64,000 nucleotides of DNA from Gilliamella apicola (GTDB lineage Bacteria > Pseudomonadota > Gammaproteobacteria > Enterobacterales > Orbaceae): contig NZ_CP007445.1 of NCBI RefSeq assembly GCF_000599985.1, positions 3,038,001 to 3,102,000 on the forward strand, given 5' to 3'. The translations under genes and the position numbers were made by a program. The first letter of the stretch is position 1, and the number at the start of each line of letters is the position of its first letter. Shown here one piece after another: positions 60,481-64,000 of the stretch. The notes under the pieces were generated by a model. It did not search any database and was not told the origin of the DNA. It saw only the letters and a program-made list of their open reading frames with translations.

Positions 60481-61752
60481 ATGAAAAAAATATTTAAGGT
60501 TTGTTTATTCGCTATCGTGCAACTTATTTTGTTCTCGTTACCACTCATTGCTATTTACTCTTTTTTCAAAGGATGTAGGCAAAAAGTGAGTTTAAAAGAT
60601 AACTTGAGGCATATCGGTCAGCACTATTTTCTAGGATTTCTATTTTCTAAACCTAACGTAAATAGTTGCATTATGATTCATGCTATTTCATTAGGTGAAG
60701 CAGACGCTGCAATTAACTTAATTAGCTTTTTTCAACCACAAATTAGACAAAAAATTATTCTTACCGTCATAACAATTCAGGCTTATAAAAAATTAACTAA
60801 CCAACCAAATGATATAACAATAGTATATTTTCCTTTCGATTCTTTAGTTCATCAAAGTTTATTTATCCACCATTTCAATATTAGAAAAGCAATAATTATT
60901 GAGCATGATTTTTGGCCTAATTTTCTTGCTACAATGGATCTACTTAACCGGGAAATCATTTTACTCAACGGGCATTTTTCAGATAAAACCATTAATCGTT
61001 TAAACAATCGCTATTATCAAGCGTTACTGTTTTCTCCGATAAAAAAAGTGTTTGTACAAACCGCCGAACTAAAAACAAAAATGCTACCTGTAATGCCTAA
61101 TGTTTCTATTTCGGTAACACCAAGTTATAAACTCCCTTTAAATACCACAGTCTTAGATATTAAAAATATAAACAGTGAAAGAAAAATAATTACTCTTTCA
61201 AATTTCCATCCTGAAGAACTTAATACAGTATCTGAGCTGTTAGCTAAATTGGTTAAATTGGATTATAAAATTATACTTGTTCCTAGACATATACATCTAT
61301 TTGATAATTTAATAAAAAAATGGGAAGAAGTGTATCAAAATCGCTTTGCTGTTATAACGCAATGGAACAATGCTGACAATATCACTGCGGAGATTACTTT
61401 TGTAAAAAGTTATGGTGTGCTCAGTAAAATTTATTCATTATCTCATGCAACCATCGTTTTTGGCTCTTTTGATCCGAGTTTGAAAGGACACAGTTTATTT
61501 GAACCCATTTTATATGGTTCTATGGTTTATTACGGTTCTTATTTTTCTTCTCAACAATATATGGATGAATTTTTACGTCGTATCATTACCAATATAAAAC
61601 ATGATACAGACTCGATAGAACAACAGATAAAACATCTATCAACACATGACAGAATTGATATCTACAACAAATTTATGGTGAATATCGAAAATGAGAAACA
61701 CATTTTAATTAATCATTTTAAAGAAATAGAGCAATGGATTAAAAATAATTAA
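60481..61752 (+). CDS. WaaA/KdtA-like glycosyltransferase with altered active site
   Basis: 423 residues. N-terminal membrane anchor (about 5-28), then a GT-B fold with Kdo-transferase landmarks: IMIHAISLGEADAAINL (cf. HSVSVGE), IIIEHDFWPNFLATM (cf. ETELWPN), LSNFHPEELNTV (cf. THEGEE), ILVPRHIHLFD (cf. VPRHPERF) and FGSFDPSLKGHSLFEP (cf. GGS...GGHNPLE). The catalytic Glu of WaaA (GERYG) aligns with Gln47 in RHIGQHYF, so Kdo transfer may be lost or changed. Probably a second, diverged copy beside a normal waaA elsewhere. Monocistronic, AT-rich. Confidence 0.65.
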   Translation: MKKIFKVCLFAIVQLILFSLPLIAIYSFFKGCRQKVSLKDNLRHIGQHYFLGFLFSKPNVNSCIMIHAISLGEADAAINLISFFQPQIRQKIILTVITIQAYKKLTNQPNDITIVYFPFDSLVHQSLFIHHFNIRKAIIIEHDFWPNFLATMDLLNREIILLNGHFSDKTINRLNNRYYQALLFSPIKKVFVQTAELKTKMLPVMPNVSISVTPSYKLPLNTTVLDIKNINSERKIITLSNFHPEELNTVSELLAKLVKLDYKIILVPRHIHLFDNLIKKWEEVYQNRFAVITQWNNADNITAEITFVKSYGVLSKIYSLSHATIVFGSFDPSLKGHSLFEPILYGSMVYYGSYFSSQQYMDEFLRRIITNIKHDTDSIEQQIKHLSTHDRIDIYNKFMVNIENEKHILINHFKEIEQWIKNN

Positions 61753-61757
61753 AGTGA

Positions 61758-62340
61758 TTTTGTAAAAATTATTCAGGAGTGTATATCATTTCAGCATTTA
61801 AATTGCTTTTATTCGTAAATAATGCCTTGTTAATCGTTTTAATTACACCAAACCTAAATTAATCAGTAAACTTATTTAAGCAGAATATTTGTAAAAATTA
61901 TTCAGATATGTATATCATTTCAGCATATAAATTGCTTTTATTCATAAATAATGCCTTGTTAATCGTTTTAATCACATCAAACCTAAACTAATCAGTGAAC
62001 TTATTTAAGCAGAATTTTTGTAAAAATTATTCATGAGTGTATATCATTTCAGCATATAAATTGCTTTTATTCGTAAATAAAGCCTAATTAATCATTCTAA
62101 TTACACCAAACCTAAATTAATCAGTAAACTTATTTAAGCAGAATATTTGTAAAAATTATTCAGATATGTATATCATTTCAGCATATAAATTGCTTTTATT
62201 CGTAAATAAAGCCTAATTAATCATTCTAATTACACCAAACCTAAATTAATCGGTAAACTTATTTAAGTAGCATTTTGTAAAAAATATCCACAAGCAGATT
62301 GCATTTAGTATATAAATCACGCTTATTTGTTAAGAAATGT
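61758..62340. repeat. 129-bp tandem repeat array, four copies plus degenerate fifth
   Basis: Unit starts TTTGTAAAAATTATTC and ends CTTATTTAAGCAGAAT. TGTAAAA anchors occur at 61761, 61890, 62019, 62148 and 62276 (periods 129, 129, 129, 128). Copies 1 and 3 share GAGTG and copies 2 and 4 share GATATG after the anchor, while the middle differs between copies 1-2 and 3-4. The fifth copy (62276-62340) is partial and diverged and runs up to the initiator tRNA gene. Although 129 is divisible by three, no frame is open. Confidence 0.92.
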
Positions 62341-62414
62341 GTAAAAATGATACGTTCAGTAAAGAATACTATTGCTTTATTATTTTATTACTATAATATA
62401 GCTCACCTCTTTGA

Positions 62415-62491
<77 letters not shown>

Positions 62492-62531
62492 ATTCCTCCA
62501 AACCCTATTCTAAATTTTCTTAATGATAAAG

Positions 62532-63413
62532 CTATTTTGATTTTGGAACAGCAAGTAATGTTGATACTGCTTCACTAATTCTTCGAGCGATATAGCTATT
62601 ATTCATGGTATATAAATGGATACCGTCAACATTTTGCGAAACTAGGTCAACAATCTGATCGATAGCATAAGCAATACCTGCATCACGGAATGCATCTGGA
62701 TGATGTTCATATTTTTCCATCATTTGCTTAAATTTCTTAGGTAGATTAACACCACACATTGAAACCATACGTTCAATTTGGTTTTTATTCGTTACTGGCA
62801 TAATTCCCGCTTCAATGGGTACATTAATGCCCATATCACGCGCTTTATCTAAAAAGGCATAAAAATAGTCATTATCAAAAAACAATTGGGAAATCAGCTG
62901 ATCGGTACCTGCGTTCACTTTTTCTTTCAAATGAATTAAATCTTGTTTAATGGTTGTCGCTTCAAGGTGTCCTTCAGGATAACATGCACCGATTACGTTG
63001 AAATCGCCATTTTCTTTAATAAAAGAGACAAGTTCACTTGCAAAACGAAAATCGTCTTTAGGTTTTACGTTTGGATTGATATCACCTCGTAACGCAAGCA
63101 CATTATCAATACCTGCACATTTAAGATCGTGAAGGATTTTTTTCATCTCGGTTTTATCAAAATTGATACCCGGTAAATGAGCGACACTTTCGATACCATA
63201 AGTATGCTTAACTGAGTGAGCAATATCGATAGTAGTTTGGCCATTCAAGCTACCACCTGCACCATAGGTAACACTAATAAAATCAGGTTTAAAATAACCG
63301 AGTTCGCGCAAAGTACTGTAAATTGTTTCTAAAGGTGATGTTTTTTTAGGAGGAAAAACCTCAAAGGAGAACACCGTTTTTTGATTAAAAAGTAGATTTG
63401 TTTTCATCTGCAT
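62532..63413 (-). CDS. metF: 5,10-methylenetetrahydrofolate reductase
   Basis: FAD-dependent TIM-barrel enzyme of 293 residues making 5-methyl-THF, the methyl donor for MetE. FEVFPPKKTSPLET, FISVTYGAGGSLNGQT, VLALRGD, ACYPEGH, and QLFFDNDYFYAFLD are typical. Downstream of metE on the same strand with 106 nt between. Confidence 0.96.
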   Translation of the reverse strand: MQMKTNLLFNQKTVFSFEVFPPKKTSPLETIYSTLRELGYFKPDFISVTYGAGGSLNGQTTIDIAHSVKHTYGIESVAHLPGINFDKTEMKKILHDLKCAGIDNVLALRGDINPNVKPKDDFRFASELVSFIKENGDFNVIGACYPEGHLEATTIKQDLIHLKEKVNAGTDQLISQLFFDNDYFYAFLDKARDMGINVPIEAGIMPVTNKNQIERMVSMCGVNLPKKFKQMMEKYEHHPDAFRDAGIAYAIDQIVDLVSQNVDGIHLYTMNNSYIARRISEAVSTLLAVPKSK

Positions 63414-63454
63414 TATCCATTGGTTATCATTACTATTTTTCCTTATTGACGTTT

Positions 63455-63476
63455 CCGCCGCCTAATGAGGCGGCGG
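63455..63476. other. GC-rich hairpin between metE and metF
   Basis: Arms CCGCCGCCT/AGGCGGCGG with loop AATG, remarkable in this AT-rich genome. No T-run on either side, so it is not a standard terminator. It may stabilise the metE mRNA 3' end or reduce read-through into metF. Confidence 0.7.
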
Positions 63477-63519
63477 CAATATCAGATTTAACAAAGTTAA
63501 ATTATTTTGAAAAACAGTA

Positions 63520-64000
63520 TTATTTGAGTGTTTTTCTTACTTCTAATGTGGCTTGAACTAAGTGTTGTAAGCTTTCAACCACCTCTTTTTCACCACGCGT
63601 TTTTAAACCACAATCTGGATTAATCCATAATTTTTGTTCATCGATCTTCGCAAGCAATTTCTCGATAGTACCTTTAATTTCAGCTACAGGCGGTACACGC
63701 GGTGAATGGATATCATAAACACCCGGTCCCACTTCTGTTTTAAAATTATTGGCTTTAAGCACATCAATCAACTGTAAATTAGAACGTGATGCTTCAAACG
63801 AGATAACATCCGCATCCATTGCATCAATGTCTTTGATGATGTCAGCAAATTCGCTATAACACATATGAGTATGAATTTGCGTATCTGCTTGAACTTTACT
63901 ATGTACTAATCTGAACGCTGGAATAGCCCAATCTAGATATTCGCTGTTCCAATCTGCCTTACGCAATGGTAATTTTTCTTTAAGTGCTGCTTCATCAATC
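63520..64000 (-). CDS. metE: cobalamin-independent methionine synthase, 3' part (cut by window edge)
   Basis: The reading frame is open to the window end ([17 protein letters not shown] matches the MetE QIDEPALREGLPLR region), so only about the last 160 of about 755 residues are present. Zinc ligands are visible: His and Cys in HTHMCYSEF and the distal Cys in [15 protein letters not shown]. Transfers methyl from 5-methyl-THF-Glu3 to homocysteine. Confidence 0.96.
   Translation of the reverse strand, partial: IDEAALKEKLPLRKADWNSEYLDWAIPAFRLVHSKVQADTQIHTHMCYSEFADIIKDIDAMDADVISFEASRSNLQLIDVLKANNFKTEVGPGVYDIHSPRVPPVAEIKGTIEKLLAKIDEQKLWINPDCGLKTRGEKEVVESLQHLVQATLEVRKTLK

Noticed and set aside
62276..62295. 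DnaA box/origin signal (ATATCCACA)
   Set aside because: Only one imperfect box is present, with no dnaA, gidA or clustered boxes nearby.
61758..62340. CRISPR array
   Set aside because: The period is 129 nt with the whole unit conserved, not short repeats separated by unique spacers, and no cas genes are near.

Overview
The window is a chromosomal segment from an AT-rich gammaproteobacterium. Its housekeeping proteins (GroEL, RlmN, CarAB, LpxA/B, FabZ, ArgF, MetF/MetE, NagABCE) and part of its gene order (fabZ-lpxA-lpxB-rnhB, menA-rraA, dprA next to def, fkpA near tusDC) are enterobacterial in type. Low GC, many PTS systems and loss of neighbours normally present in E. coli suggest Orbaceae (Gilliamella, Frischella or Orbus type, insect-gut bacteria). 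The family assignment is inference from content, not from a marker search.

Layout. 1-9.1 kb is accessory sugar catabolism ending at the 3' end of a tRNA-Phe gene. It holds a broken porin, a ROK sugar kinase, a GH38 alpha-mannosidase, a fructose-family PTS split into EIIC, EIIB and EIIA genes, a divergent PRD regulator and a HipA remnant. 9.4-19.3 kb is core: fxsA, groESL behind a clear sigma-32 promoter, mntP, pilW, rlmN, a DD-carboxypeptidase, a CpxRA-like two-component system, a cysteine desulfidase and tRNA-His/tRNA-Pro. 19.3-22.8 kb is a decayed island between two near-identical terminator-like direct repeats. It holds a ruined HlyD/CvaA-type exporter gene, an intact retropepsin-like gene and outer-membrane protein debris. 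22.9-29.1 kb is a mannose-family PTS operon with two GntR regulators and two SIS-domain enzymes, probably for glucoselysine/fructoselysine. 29.3-32.7 kb holds a prolyl-oligopeptidase and asd.

32.7-37.7 kb is the N-acetylglucosamine regulon: nagBAC divergent from nagE, with CRP and NagC-like sites between them. 37.8-42.7 kb has tusCD, an FKBP isomerase and the lipid A start genes. 42.7-53.5 kb carries a YiiX-like hydrolase, NDH-2, an HlyD/ABC-2 exporter set without an ATPase gene, menA-rraA, dprA, def, grpE (sigma-32 promoter) and nadK. 53.5-59.8 kb has pgpA, argF and carAB, with ARG boxes. The right end has a GFA-family protein, a WaaA-like glycosyltransferase whose catalytic Glu appears to be Gln, a 129-bp tandem repeat array directly upstream of an initiator tRNA-Met gene, then metF and the 3' part of metE, cut by the window edge.

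How the parts work together. Three sugar systems (mannosyl compounds, Amadori products, GlcNAc) feed phosphorylated sugars into glycolysis, each with its own regulator and some with CRP-like sites. No CRISPR array, integrase or complete insertion sequence was seen.
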